The position numbers and the translations under genes were made by a program. This document shows positions 1 to 7,751 of a DNA stretch of 64,000 nt, in pieces. Within the stretch, counting starts at the first letter, position 1; every line of letters begins with the position of its first letter. The notes below the pieces were generated by a model. That model had not been told where the DNA came from. It made no database searches and was given only the letters and a program-made list of their open reading frames with translations. Origin of the DNA: Streptomyces sp. NBC_00358. GTDB lineage: Bacteria > Actinomycetota > Actinomycetes > Streptomycetales > Streptomycetaceae. The stretch is from contig NZ_CP107976.1 of assembly GCF_036099295.1 (NCBI RefSeq), positions 5,394,001 to 5,458,000 of the forward strand, given 5' to 3'.

Positions 1-1374
1 GTCCAAGGCGGCCTGATCGTGGCCGACTTCATGGTCGTTCTGGTGCTGGTCGTCGCTGCCGTGGGTCTCCTGCGGTGGCGGCGTCCCGCCTGGTACTGGT
101 TGACCTTCGGGGTCACGCTGGCCGTGTTACGGGTCCTGGTCCGCTACGGCTCGGTCATGGACGCGTGCGGGCTCACCGTCCCGCCCTCGCGCTGGCGGCT
201 CGCCCTGGCCCGTGCCGCCAACCGGCCGATGCCGGAGCCGCGTCCGCCGCGCATCCTGCGGCTGCGGCCGACCCGTACCGGCCTGGTCCTGAGACTCAAG
301 CTTCGCCCCGGGCAGGACGCGTTCGACGTCGCCGCCGCCTCGGACCGGCTCCGGCACTCGTTCTCGATGTACGGCGTGACCTCGCGTGAGCTGCGCTCCG
401 GCGTCGTAGAGGTGCGGATGACCGGCTACGACGTGCTCAAGCGGGTACAGATGCCGGCCGAGACCGACCACCGGCCGATGCGGGTACCGGTCGCCATGCG
501 GGAGGACGGGTCGGTGCACTACCGCGACTACCGGGCCGTACCCCATGCCCTCACCCTCGGCGCCACGGAGTCCGGCAAGTCCGTGTACCAACGCAACCTG
601 GTCGCGGGACTCGCCCCGATGGACGTCGCCCTCGTCGGCATCGACTGCAAGCAAGGGGTCGAACTGTTCCCCCTGGCACGCCGGTTCTCCGCGCTGGCCG
701 ACGATCCCGACACCGCCGCGGAAGTGCTCGAAGCGCTCGTGGTCCGGATGGGACACGTCTATCAGCTCATCCGGTCCCAGCAGCGGATCACCTCCGACGT
801 GCCGGACGCGGAGATCGCCGCCGACATCTGGGACCTGCCCGACGACCTGCGCCCAGTCCCGGTCGTGGTCCTGGTCGACGAGGTCGCCGAACTCGCCCTG
901 TACGCAAGCAAGGAGGAGGAGAAGCGCCGGGACCGCATCATCACCGCCCTGGTCCGCCTCGCCCAACTCGGCCGCGCTGCCGGCATCTACCTGGAGATCT
1001 GCGGGCAGCGTCTCGGCTCCGAACTCGGCAAGGGCATCACGATGCTCCGCGCCCAGCTCACCGGCCGTACCGCCCACCGCGTCAACGACGAGACCTCGGC
1101 CAACATGGCCTTCGGCGACATCTCCCCGGACGCTGTCCTGGCCGCGATCCAGATTCCGGCAGAGACGCGGGGTATCGCCATCGCGGGCGACTCCTCCGGC
1201 GGGTGGCATCGCATCCGCGCCCCGCACACCTCGCTCCGCCAGGCCGTGAACATCTGCAACCGGCACGCCGACCGGACCCCGGACCTGCCCGAGCTGGCCC
1301 CGTTCCGGCCCGCCCTCCCCAGCACCGCCGCCGAGCCCGTGCCGCTGGTCAAGGCGTCCTCGATCACCGTCTGA
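1..1374 (+). CDS. FtsK/SpoIIIE-type DNA translocase (TraB/TraSA-like) of an AICE, 5' edge possibly truncated
   Basis: Conjugal double-stranded DNA translocase of actinomycete integrative elements; such proteins form a hexameric ATP-driven pore that moves the element between mycelia. Two N-terminal membrane segments are visible (roughly residues 5-18 and 26-40 counting from GTG 19), then an FtsK-like ATPase with Walker A GATESGKS at about residues 181-188 and Walker B ending VDE at 287-288. The frame is open to the window edge, so the start could be GTG 19, ATG 31 or a codon outside the window. Leu37 is encoded by TTA, the rare bldA-dependent codon. It is the first of a co-directional run of transfer genes ending in repSA-xis-int. 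Family assignment is firm; the exact start is not. Confidence 0.88.
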   Translation, partial: VQGGLIVADFMVVLVLVVAAVGLLRWRRPAWYWLTFGVTLAVLRVLVRYGSVMDACGLTVPPSRWRLALARAANRPMPEPRPPRILRLRPTRTGLVLRLKLRPGQDAFDVAAASDRLRHSFSMYGVTSRELRSGVVEVRMTGYDVLKRVQMPAETDHRPMRVPVAMREDGSVHYRDYRAVPHALTLGATESGKSVYQRNLVAGLAPMDVALVGIDCKQGVELFPLARRFSALADDPDTAAEVLEALVVRMGHVYQLIRSQQRITSDVPDAEIAADIWDLPDDLRPVPVVVLVDEVAELALYASKEEEKRRDRIITALVRLAQLGRAAGIYLEICGQRLGSELGKGITMLRAQLTGRTAHRVNDETSANMAFGDISPDAVLAAIQIPAETRGIAIAGDSSGGWHRIRAPHTSLRQAVNICNRHADRTPDLPELAPFRPALPSTAAEPVPLVKASSITV

Positions 1375-1457
1375 TCCCTGCCCCACCCTCACGGTCGGCG
1401 CGACCGCTTTCGCGCCAAGTCCCTACCCCCGCCATGCCCAAAGAAGGGAGACCCGCC

Positions 1458-1661
1458 ATGTGCCCGAACTGCGAGGACTTCGCCCGGACCGTGCTCCTGC
1501 TCGGCCAACTCGCCCTGTACGCCGACATGGCCGGCGCCGACCTCGATTTCGTGGATGCCGTCAGCCTGTCCCTCGCCGTCTCGCTGCCCGAGCCGCCGTC
1601 CGGCGTGTTCCCGGACGACTACGACCCCGACGACGGTCCCGCCTATCCGGGCGACGTCTGA
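1458..1661 (+). CDS. small hypothetical AICE protein
   Basis: 67-residue protein starting MCPNCEDF, so with a CxxC pair at the N-terminus, a hydrophobic middle (LLLGQLALYADM) and an acidic, Pro/Asp-rich tail. An AGAAGGGAG ribosome-binding site precedes ATG 1458. Its TGA overlaps the next ATG by one base (TGATG), which indicates translational coupling with the DUF2637 gene. I do not recognise a function; small proteins in this position of AICEs are generally carried with the transfer genes. Confidence 0.7.
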   Translation: MCPNCEDFARTVLLLGQLALYADMAGADLDFVDAVSLSLAVSLPEPPSGVFPDDYDPDDGPAYPGDV

Positions 1662-2374
1662 TGGGCGCCCGTCACGGCCTCCGGGTCGACGCTGTCCTGA
1701 TTCAGGCCGTGATCGCCGGTGCTCTGTCCTTCGCCCACCTGCACGACCTGGCCGCCGCTGCCGGACAGAACGGCTGGAAGGCATGGGCCTACCCGGTCAG
1801 TGTCGACCTGCTCCTTGTCGCCGCCTGGCGGAGGCTGCGCAGTGAGGGACCGTCCCGGCTGGCCTGGTGCTGGTTCGTCGTAGCGCTGTTCGCCTCGCTC
1901 GGCGCCAACATCGCCACCGCCGGATTCCTCGACCTGGCCGACCCGCCTGCCCTGCTCCGTCTCGGCATCGCCGGATGGCCTGCCCTCGCCTTCCTGGGCG
2001 GCACGCTCCTCGCCCACTCGGCGGCCCCGGAGCCGCAGATGGCACTGCCGACGCCGGTCGCCTCGCCGCGGGACCCCGAGCACTCGGACGAACAACCGTT
2101 GCCGGACACCGAACGCGCATCGGTCACGGAAGCCCTGCCCGAGCCTGCTCCGGTCGCTGCCCCCGCCGGGGAAATCGCCACTTCTCCGAGCCCTGCCCCG
2201 GCTCTCGTCCCGGCCTCTGCTCCGCCGATCCCGGCCGTCCTGGTCGACCACGCTCGCAAGGTCGCCGACGAGTACCGCGCCCGTACCGGCGCCCCGATCG
2301 ACCCTGACACCCTCCGCTCCCGCCTCGGCGTCCCGCCCCACCTCGCCGACGCCATCGCCGCCCACCTCAACTGA
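1661..2374 (+). CDS. DUF2637 family membrane protein, AICE spread/transfer protein
   Basis: 237 residues. The N-terminal half has about four hydrophobic segments (residues ~10-28, 40-52, 65-85, 95-115) typical of DUF2637 proteins found beside FtsK/TraB in Streptomyces plasmids and AICEs. The C-terminal half is a Pro/Ala-rich linker followed by a short predicted helical DNA-binding-like end (DTLRSRLGVPPHLADAIAAH). The likely role, inferred from context, is intramycelial spread with the translocase. The start overlaps the upstream stop (TGATG). Specific biochemical function is unknown. Confidence 0.75.
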   Translation: MGARHGLRVDAVLIQAVIAGALSFAHLHDLAAAAGQNGWKAWAYPVSVDLLLVAAWRRLRSEGPSRLAWCWFVVALFASLGANIATAGFLDLADPPALLRLGIAGWPALAFLGGTLLAHSAAPEPQMALPTPVASPRDPEHSDEQPLPDTERASVTEALPEPAPVAAPAGEIATSPSPAPALVPASAPPIPAVLVDHARKVADEYRARTGAPIDPDTLRSRLGVPPHLADAIAAHLN

Positions 2375-2392
2375 CCGCGAGGGAGAACAGAG

Positions 2393-2578
2393 ATGACCTC
2401 CGATCCGGCTGACCTGACCGCGGCCGACTACCTCGACGCGGCACGGGACATGGCTGCGGCCGGACGTTCCTTCCTCGCCCACCTGCTCGCCGAGGAAGCC
2501 GCCCGACGCGTCGACGACCCGGTCACCGCCCGGAACATCCGCTCCCGGTACCCCGACCCCACCACCCGAACGGACTGA
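2393..2578 (+). CDS. small hypothetical AICE protein
   Basis: 61-residue, mostly helical soluble protein (MTSDPADLTAADYLDAARDM...), with an Ala-rich amphipathic helix in residues 8-40 and a basic end. A GAGGGAGAA Shine-Dalgarno sequence precedes ATG 2393. It lies in the spd-like gene cluster with 18 bp to the upstream gene and 6 bp to the next. No recognisable domain; probably an accessory transfer protein by position only. Confidence 0.6.
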   Translation: MTSDPADLTAADYLDAARDMAAAGRSFLAHLLAEEAARRVDDPVTARNIRSRYPDPTTRTD

Positions 2579-2584
2579 CCCGAC

Positions 2585-2776
2585 GTGCCCGCACGCGACA
2601 ACTTCCACTCCCTGATGCGGATCGGCCCGGTGCAGATCGGCACCCACCGCGACCGCAACGGCCGCACCACGCACGCCGCCGTCTGCACCGCCGACCGCTG
2701 CGGCTGGTCCGCCGACTACTCCAGCCAGACCGCCGCCCAGCTCGCCGCCCGCACCCACCGCTGCACCGTCCGCTGA
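2585..2776 (+). CDS. mobile element transfer protein (small, Cys-containing)
   Basis: 63 residues starting at GTG 2585. It matches the short protein commonly annotated 'mobile element transfer protein' in Streptomyces AICEs: the signature runs MRIGPVQIGTHRDR, then a Thr/Ala stretch and VCTADRCGWSADY, with a C-x4-C pair and a terminal HRC. Such cysteines could bind zinc (inference). It sits between two small genes of the spread cluster. Mechanism is not known. Confidence 0.7.
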   Translation: MPARDNFHSLMRIGPVQIGTHRDRNGRTTHAAVCTADRCGWSADYSSQTAAQLAARTHRCTVR

Positions 2777-2787
2777 GGAGACACCCC

Positions 2788-2943
2788 GTGCAGGTCCCGC
2801 TCTGGCTCGCCCTGGTCGCCGTCGGCTACCTCGGCGTCAAGCTCATCCGCCCGCCCTGGTGGCTCATCGCCGTCCTCCTGCTCGGCGGCTACCTCCTCGC
2901 CGACAGCGTCCTCGCCCCCGCCATCGACACCGCCGTCAAGTAG
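2788..2943 (+). CDS. small membrane protein of the AICE spread cluster
   Basis: 51-residue GTG-initiated protein made of two hydrophobic segments (about residues 3-18 and 23-40) separated by IRPPWW, ending with a short polar tail. A GAGGAGA ribosome-binding site lies 6 nt upstream of GTG 2788. It resembles the tiny SpdA/SpdB-type membrane proteins that accompany conjugative FtsK genes; the exact class cannot be assigned. It follows the previous stop by 11 bp and precedes the next gene by 23 bp. Confidence 0.65.
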   Translation: MQVPLWLALVAVGYLGVKLIRPPWWLIAVLLLGGYLLADSVLAPAIDTAVK

Positions 2944-2966
2944 CGCACTGCGAAGGAGAACTGCCC

Positions 2967-3284
2967 ATGCTCCGGCCCAAGTTCCCGACCATGCCCCAGC
3001 CCACCGGCCTGACCACCCCGCCCGCCGTCATCCAGCCGACCACCATCACCCCGGGCGCCCCGGTCCCGCCGCCGATCCCCGTCGCCCCCGCGCCGTCCCG
3101 CCCGGTCGTCCAGCTCACCCCCGGCACCGCGCTCGCGCTCGTGGGCGGTGGAACGGCCGTGGTCCTGGTCGTCGGCGCCGTCCTGGTCTCGCTGCTCCTG
3201 GCGGTCGCCATCACGGGGGCATCGGTCGCCGTCTGCGCGGTCGTCCTGCGTTCCCTGCTCGCCTCCGACGCCAAGCGCCGCTGA
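2967..3284 (+). CDS. SpdD-like spread protein, membrane-associated
   Basis: 105 residues. The N-terminal half is Pro/Thr-rich and probably disordered; the C-terminal half holds two hydrophobic segments separated by small residues (about 55-75 and 76-98), ending SLLASDAKRR. This layout is that of SpdD/SpdB3-like proteins of pSAM2-type elements. ATG 2967 has a GAAGGAGAA ribosome-binding site. Likely helps intramycelial plasmid spread, by family context. Confidence 0.65.
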   Translation: MLRPKFPTMPQPTGLTTPPAVIQPTTITPGAPVPPPIPVAPAPSRPVVQLTPGTALALVGGGTAVVLVVGAVLVSLLLAVAITGASVAVCAVVLRSLLASDAKRR

Positions 3285-3375
3285 CCGGCCCCCGGGCGGC
3301 CTCGATACCGCCAAGCATCCGCCGCCCGGGAGCCGTCCCCGCCGATCGATCTCGCAACCGGAAGGAAGCCCCAGC

Positions 3376-4797
3376 ATGGCCCACCGGGCCTCACCCGCGA
3401 CCCAGAAGGTGCCCACGCTCGCCCCAACGCTCGACCCGATCACCCTCGGAGACATCTTCCGGGTGGCCTCGGCCTCCGACTACACCCGCTGGGAGGACCA
3501 GATCCGCCGCACCGGCGGCTGCGCCGACCCGATCCACCTGACCGGCTGGACTCTCACCAAGGACAAGACCACCGGCGAGACCCTGCACCACTACTCCACC
3601 GAGAACGAACCCGGCGGACGCCTGCGCCTCGCGTGCGGCAACCGCCGCGCATCCCGCTGCCCCTCCTGCGCCTGGACGTACGCGGGCGACACCTACCACC
3701 TGATCCGCGCCGGCCTCGCCGGGGACGATCGCCGGGACATCCCCGCCACCGTCCGCGATCACCCGCGTGTCTTCGCCACGCTCACGGCTCCCTCGTTCGG
3801 CCCGGTCCACAACCGGCCCGATCACGGCGGCACCTGCCGCTGCGGCGCCCGGCACGCGTCCGACGCCCCGGAGCTGGGCACCGCCCTCGATCCGGAGACC
3901 TACGACTACGCGGGCGCCGTTCTCTTCAACAACCACGCCGGACAGCTCTGGCAGCGCTTCACTACCCGCCTGCGTCGCGAACTCGCCGCTCGCGCCGGAC
4001 TGCCCCGCCGCGAACTCGCCGATCACCTGCGCGTCTCGTACGGCAAGGTCGCCGAGTTCCAGAAGCGCGGCGCCCTCCACTTCCACGCCGTCGTACGCCT
4101 CGACGGTCCCGAGGGGCCTGGGACACCGCCACCCGCGTGGGCCACGGTCGACCTGCTCACGGAAGCGGTACGTGCCGCCGCCGCGCACTCGTACACGTCC
4201 GTCTCGGTTCCGGCCGCTGATGACCAGCCCGCCCGGACCTTCCGGTGGGGAAGACAGCTCGACGTCCGGCCGGTCAAAGCCTTCGGGGACGGCTCCGACA
4301 TCACGGAACAGGCGGTCGCCTCGTACGTGGCCAAGTACGCGACCAAGGCCGCCGAGAACACCGGGACCCTGGACCGCCGCATCGGTGAACTCGCCGAACT
4401 CGAACGCCACCACGTCCCCGACCACACCCGCCGACTCATCACTGCCTGCCGTGACCTGGACGCCCTGTACCCGGACCGGCGCCTCTGGGCCTGGGCGCAC
4501 ATGCTTGGCTTCCGCGGGCACTTCTCGTCCAAGTCGCGCACGTACTCCACCACCCTCGGCGCCATCCGCCAGGAACGCGCCGACTACCGCGCGGCACAGG
4601 AGGCATCCGTCCTCGGCCTCGACGACCGCGAGCCGGACACCGTCCTTGTTCTGACCGACTGGCAGTACGCCGGCCACGGCCACACCCCGGGCGAAGCTGC
4701 CCTCGCCGCGACCATCGCGCGCGATCTCCAGACCAACCGTGAGACCGCCCGCGACGCCCTACGCGACGAGCTGACCAAGGAGGGAGTCGCAGCATGA
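3376..4797 (+). CDS. repSA: RepSA-type replication initiator of the AICE
   Basis: 473-residue Rep protein, close to the usual RepSA length. RepSA nicks a double-strand origin and drives rolling-circle replication of the excised element. Visible features are a Cys-rich region (ASRCPSC at ~105 and CRCGARH at ~155) and the ALHFHAVVRLDG segment around residue 230-245 containing the His-x-His typical of HUH replication initiators; the nucleophilic Tyr probably lies in SYVAKYATKAAE near 320. ATG 3376 has a GGAAGGAA ribosome-binding site. It overlaps xis by ATGA, so rep, xis and int are translationally coupled. Confidence 0.88.
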   Translation: MAHRASPATQKVPTLAPTLDPITLGDIFRVASASDYTRWEDQIRRTGGCADPIHLTGWTLTKDKTTGETLHHYSTENEPGGRLRLACGNRRASRCPSCAWTYAGDTYHLIRAGLAGDDRRDIPATVRDHPRVFATLTAPSFGPVHNRPDHGGTCRCGARHASDAPELGTALDPETYDYAGAVLFNNHAGQLWQRFTTRLRRELAARAGLPRRELADHLRVSYGKVAEFQKRGALHFHAVVRLDGPEGPGTPPPAWATVDLLTEAVRAAAAHSYTSVSVPAADDQPARTFRWGRQLDVRPVKAFGDGSDITEQAVASYVAKYATKAAENTGTLDRRIGELAELERHHVPDHTRRLITACRDLDALYPDRRLWAWAHMLGFRGHFSSKSRTYSTTLGAIRQERADYRAAQEASVLGLDDREPDTVLVLTDWQYAGHGHTPGEAALAATIARDLQTNRETARDALRDELTKEGVAA

Positions 4798-4982
4798 CCA
4801 CTGCCACCGCCGAACTCCTGACCGTGCCGGAGGTCATGACCCGGCTCAAGGTCGGGCGCTCCAAGGTCTACGACCTGATCCGGTCGCGCCGCCTCGTCTC
4901 GATCAAGATCGACGGGGCGCGTCGAATCCCTGTCGACGCCGTCACGGACTTCGTCCTCGGCCAGATCGAGGAGGCCGCCTGA
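4794..4982 (+). CDS. xis: excisionase (Xis), MerR-like winged helix-turn-helix
   Basis: 62-residue helix-turn-helix protein of the excisionase/HTH_17 family: LTVPEVMTRLKVGRSKVYDL then a wing and RRIPVDAVTDFV. Such proteins bend DNA at att sites and direct the integrase toward excision. ATG 4794 overlaps the repSA stop and its TGA overlaps the int ATG, giving a compact repSA-xis-int cassette, the standard AICE arrangement. Confidence 0.88.
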   Translation: MTTATAELLTVPEVMTRLKVGRSKVYDLIRSRRLVSIKIDGARRIPVDAVTDFVLGQIEEAA

Positions 4983-6139
4983 TGGCCCAGCAACGCAAGC
5001 GCAACCCGAACGGCGCGGGAACGATCACCAAGCGCAAGGACGGCCGCTTTCAGTGCGCGGTCTACGTACTCCAGCCGGACGGCACGCGGGCCCGTAAGTT
5101 CGCCTACGGCAAGACCTGGGCCGAGTGCGACTCGAAGCGCCGCGAGCTGCTCGACAAGGTTGACCAGGGAGTGCCGGTGCCGACCAAGTCGGCCAAGCTC
5201 TCTGAGTGGCTGCCGTACTGGCTGGACAACGTCATCAAGCCCCGGCGGAAGCTCAGCACGTACGACAAGTACGAGACGCACGTCCGGCTCTACCTGGTGC
5301 CGCTGCTCGGTGCGAAGCGGCTCGAATCTCTCGGCGTCGCCGACGTCCGTCGCTTCCTCGTCCGACTGGAGAAGGACACCACCGCCGCAACTGCCAAGGA
5401 ATCGCACCGAGTTCTGCGCTCGGCCCTCTCCTCTGCCTGCCGAGAGGAACTGATCGCGCGCAACGTCGCCAAGCTCGTCGAGCCACCTCGCACGGACAAC
5501 AGGGAGCTGAAGCCCTGGACGCTGGAAGAGACGCTCGATTTCCTCGCCGCCTCCCGCAGAGATCCGCTCTTCGCGGCCTTCGTGCTCGCCATCGCCATGG
5601 GGCTCCGGCGGGGCGAGATCATCGGTCTCCGGTGGTCGGATCTCGACCTCGACAACCGGGTCCTATACGTCCGGCAGCAGACGCAGCGCCGTCGCGGTGT
5701 CCTCTACGACGACGATCCCAAGAGCCGTCGGCGCCGTGTCGTTCCGCTGCCCGCGCTGTGCATCGCCCCGCTGCGCTGGCACCGGATGCGGCAGGCCGCC
5801 GCACGCGCCAAGGCGGGGGAGCAGTGGCACGAGTCCGGCTCCGGCTACGTCTTCACCACCCGCACCGGTCGCCAGGTCGAGCCGCGGAACGTCTACCGCT
5901 CCTTCACCCGCATCGCTGAGTCCGCCGGCATCCGCGTCGTCCGGCTCCACGACGCTCGGCACGGCACGGCCACCCTGCTCACCGCGGCCGGGGTCGCGCC
6001 CCGAGTGGTGATGGAGATCCTCGGTCACTCTCAGATCAGCATCACCATGGACGTCTACACGCACGTCGTGCAGGACACCCAGCGCGAGGCCATGAGCCAC
6101 ATGGATCGGCTGCTCAGGAAGCGGCCCGGTCGTCAGTGA
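4982..6139 (+). CDS. int: tyrosine site-specific integrase of the AICE
   Basis: 385-residue tyrosine recombinase. It has an N-terminal arm-binding region with basic residues (QRKRNPNGAGTITKRKDG), a SAM-like core-binding domain (~60-160) and the catalytic domain. Catalytic residues seen are Arg209 in GLRRGE, His323 and Arg326 in LHDARHG, His349 in LGHS and the nucleophile Tyr359 in DVYTHV. It is the last gene of the element and ends 69 bp from the 3' end of tRNA-Arg on the other strand, so that tRNA gene is the integration target. Confidence 0.94.
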   Translation: MAQQRKRNPNGAGTITKRKDGRFQCAVYVLQPDGTRARKFAYGKTWAECDSKRRELLDKVDQGVPVPTKSAKLSEWLPYWLDNVIKPRRKLSTYDKYETHVRLYLVPLLGAKRLESLGVADVRRFLVRLEKDTTAATAKESHRVLRSALSSACREELIARNVAKLVEPPRTDNRELKPWTLEETLDFLAASRRDPLFAAFVLAIAMGLRRGEIIGLRWSDLDLDNRVLYVRQQTQRRRGVLYDDDPKSRRRRVVPLPALCIAPLRWHRMRQAAARAKAGEQWHESGSGYVFTTRTGRQVEPRNVYRSFTRIAESAGIRVVRLHDARHGTATLLTAAGVAPRVVMEILGHSQISITMDVYTHVVQDTQREAMSHMDRLLRKRPGRQ

Positions 6140-6169
6140 CCGTGCTCGTTGATGTCAATCGTGGATGTC

Positions 6170-6203
6170 AAAGGCCCCGGACCATGATCGGTCCGGGGCC
6201 TTT
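6170..6203. terminator. bidirectional terminator between int and tRNA-Arg
   Basis: A 14-bp stem: AAAGGCCCCGGACC pairs with GGTCCGGGGCCTTT around a 6-nt loop, followed by a T run on the + strand and a matching A run on the - strand. It can end both int (+) and tRNA-Arg (-) transcripts. Confidence 0.85.
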
Positions 6204-6207
6204 TCCC

Positions 6208-6253
6208 TGGTGCCCCCGGCAGGATTCGAACCTGCGACACCCGCTTTAGGAGA
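6208..6253. other. predicted attachment-site core (attR/attL) of the AICE
   Basis: AICEs of the pSAM2 type recombine within the 3' half of a tRNA gene, usually from the anticodon loop to the 3' end, and restore the gene at the junction. The int-proximal tRNA 3' half here is therefore the expected core. The matching direct repeat at the far end of the element is outside the window, so boundaries are inferred. Confidence 0.55.
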
Positions 6254-6283
6254 GCGGTGCTCTATCCCCTGAGCTACGAAGGC
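6208..6283 (-). tRNA. tRNA-Arg (anticodon CCT), attB of the AICE
   Basis: Cloverleaf read on the minus strand: acceptor GCCTTCG pairs with CGGGGGC (two G:U pairs), D stem GCTC/GAGC, anticodon stem CCGCT/AGCGG with loop CTCCTAA giving anticodon CCT, T arm GCAGG-TTCGAAT-CCTGC, discriminator A and an encoded CCA. It reads AGG (Arg). The int gene abuts its 3' end. Confidence 0.94.
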
Positions 6284-6442
6284 GGGGATCTGTCGGAAGA
6301 CGTGTCTGAAAGTCTGCCGGGATCGGCGGACCGCTCAGGCTTGTCTGGCGACAGGTCGTGGTGGCAGCCGTGAGGGCGTAGCCACCGCGGCCAGTGTAGC
6401 GGGTGGTGGTTGATCCGATGGCGGAGATATGTGCGCATCGGC

Positions 6443-6655
6443 TCAGGCGGCGAGCGTGTGGGTGATCTTGGCTCGGGAGGCGGAGTTGCTCGGCCAGACG
6501 CAGGCGATGTGGATCAGCGGGACCGCGCCGGTCCCGTAGGCGGGGACTCTCATGTGGGGGTAGCTCTGGTCGTGGCGGGAGTGCTGGGACTCGCTGTCCT
6601 GGCGGAAGCCCTTGAGGTGGTGGCCTGCGTGGGGATCCGGCGGTAGCTGCAGCAG
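6443..6655 (-). pseudogene. C-terminal relic of an unrecognised coding sequence
   Basis: On the minus strand a frame ending at 6443 uses almost only G/C-ending codons over about 65 codons (for example the run reading AYGTGAVPLIHIACVWPSN, ending SRAKITHTLAA). The codon bias decays upstream of about 6655, inside the opposing gene. This is what the 3' remnant of a decayed or truncated gene looks like, next to an integration site. No family recognised. It could instead be a short intact gene with an internal ATG at about 6550. Confidence 0.4.
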
Positions 6656-6697
6656 GTGCTCGGTGTGGTTGAAGGGCAGACGGAGCAGGCGCAGAGA

Positions 6698-7672
6698 ATG
6701 GGCAAGGAGAAGCCGACCGCGCTCAAGTCGATCGAGTGGGTGGTGCGAGACCTCGACGTCAAGGGCGCCCCGATCGGCTGCACATGGGTCAGGAGCGGAA
6801 CCCAGGTCGACAAACTGACGGCCACGTCGCGAAAGGTCATCGTCCAGCTGAAGTACATCGGCAAGGGAAACCGTGCGCACCTTCATGGCAAGTGGGTCGT
6901 CTATACCTCCATATTTGAAGGGGTGACCGTGGCACACGAGCATGAGAGCGACAGCGAGGACGATTTCGTCGAGGTCGAATTCATCGAAGACATCTTCGTG
7001 ACGGACATCGGCCTGACCTGGCTCGCCTCGCGATGGCGCGTGCTGGAGGAGTTCTACCGGGAGCACTTCCCGTCCCTTGCCGACGACCCCGGCCCCGTCA
7101 CGGTGTGGCTCATGCTCGCGGAGACGTCGCTCGACCAGTTCGACCGCACCAAGGCCGCCCAACTGGGCCAGGACATCCAGCGGCTCCTGCGCTCAGCGCT
7201 GCCGGACGAGACGATCCGCACGGTGTGGCTCGCCGCCACTCACGGCGTCCTCGACCCGGACGAGCACGGCATGACGGCCCGCACCTGGCTGCGGCGGATC
7301 GAGGAGACGCGGCTGGCCAGCGTGCACCAGGACGATCCGGCGTTCGTCCCTCCACCGCCACAGCCAGTGGTCGACGAGGAACTGCGGCGGGCGGTGATCG
7401 AGGTGATCCACACGGTCGCGAAGCCCTTGGCCCTCGCCTCGGAGACGACCCCGTACGGGGTTCCGGCGACCGGCCTGGTCCCCGCGCTGGAGCGGGTTGT
7501 CACCGAGGTGTGCGCCGACCTCGGCTACCGGCTGTTCCTGCGCGCGGTGAAGGCCTACTTCGTGTCGGTGCCGGCCGACGGGGACACCTACGGCGAGTTC
7601 GTCGCCCTCGGTGAGCGCTTCGGCTACCCGTACTGGGTCGCGCGCGAGGGGCTCAACGACCGTACCGACTGA
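6698..7672 (+). CDS. hypothetical protein, no family recognised
   Basis: Coding frame with good codon bias. From ATG 6698 it gives 324 residues; a GTG at 6929 behind GAAGGGG would give a 248-residue protein starting in an acidic stretch (HEHESDSEDDFVEVEF). The codons just before GTG 6929 (TAT ACC TCC ATA TTT GAA) are rare for the organism, so the N-terminal part may belong to something else or be newly fused. The C-terminal part is soluble and helical, with WLRRIEETRLA and a conserved-looking YPYWVAREGLNDR end. No membrane segments or catalytic motif seen. Possible integration-hotspot cargo. Confidence 0.55.
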   Translation: MGKEKPTALKSIEWVVRDLDVKGAPIGCTWVRSGTQVDKLTATSRKVIVQLKYIGKGNRAHLHGKWVVYTSIFEGVTVAHEHESDSEDDFVEVEFIEDIFVTDIGLTWLASRWRVLEEFYREHFPSLADDPGPVTVWLMLAETSLDQFDRTKAAQLGQDIQRLLRSALPDETIRTVWLAATHGVLDPDEHGMTARTWLRRIEETRLASVHQDDPAFVPPPPQPVVDEELRRAVIEVIHTVAKPLALASETTPYGVPATGLVPALERVVTEVCADLGYRLFLRAVKAYFVSVPADGDTYGEFVALGERFGYPYWVAREGLNDRTD

Positions 7673-7751
7673 CGCCCGGGCGCGGGGGCGGGGGCGGGCG
7701 GACAGACACCACCAGCCCCCGCGTCACGCCCCCGGACCGGGGCCTTGCTCC

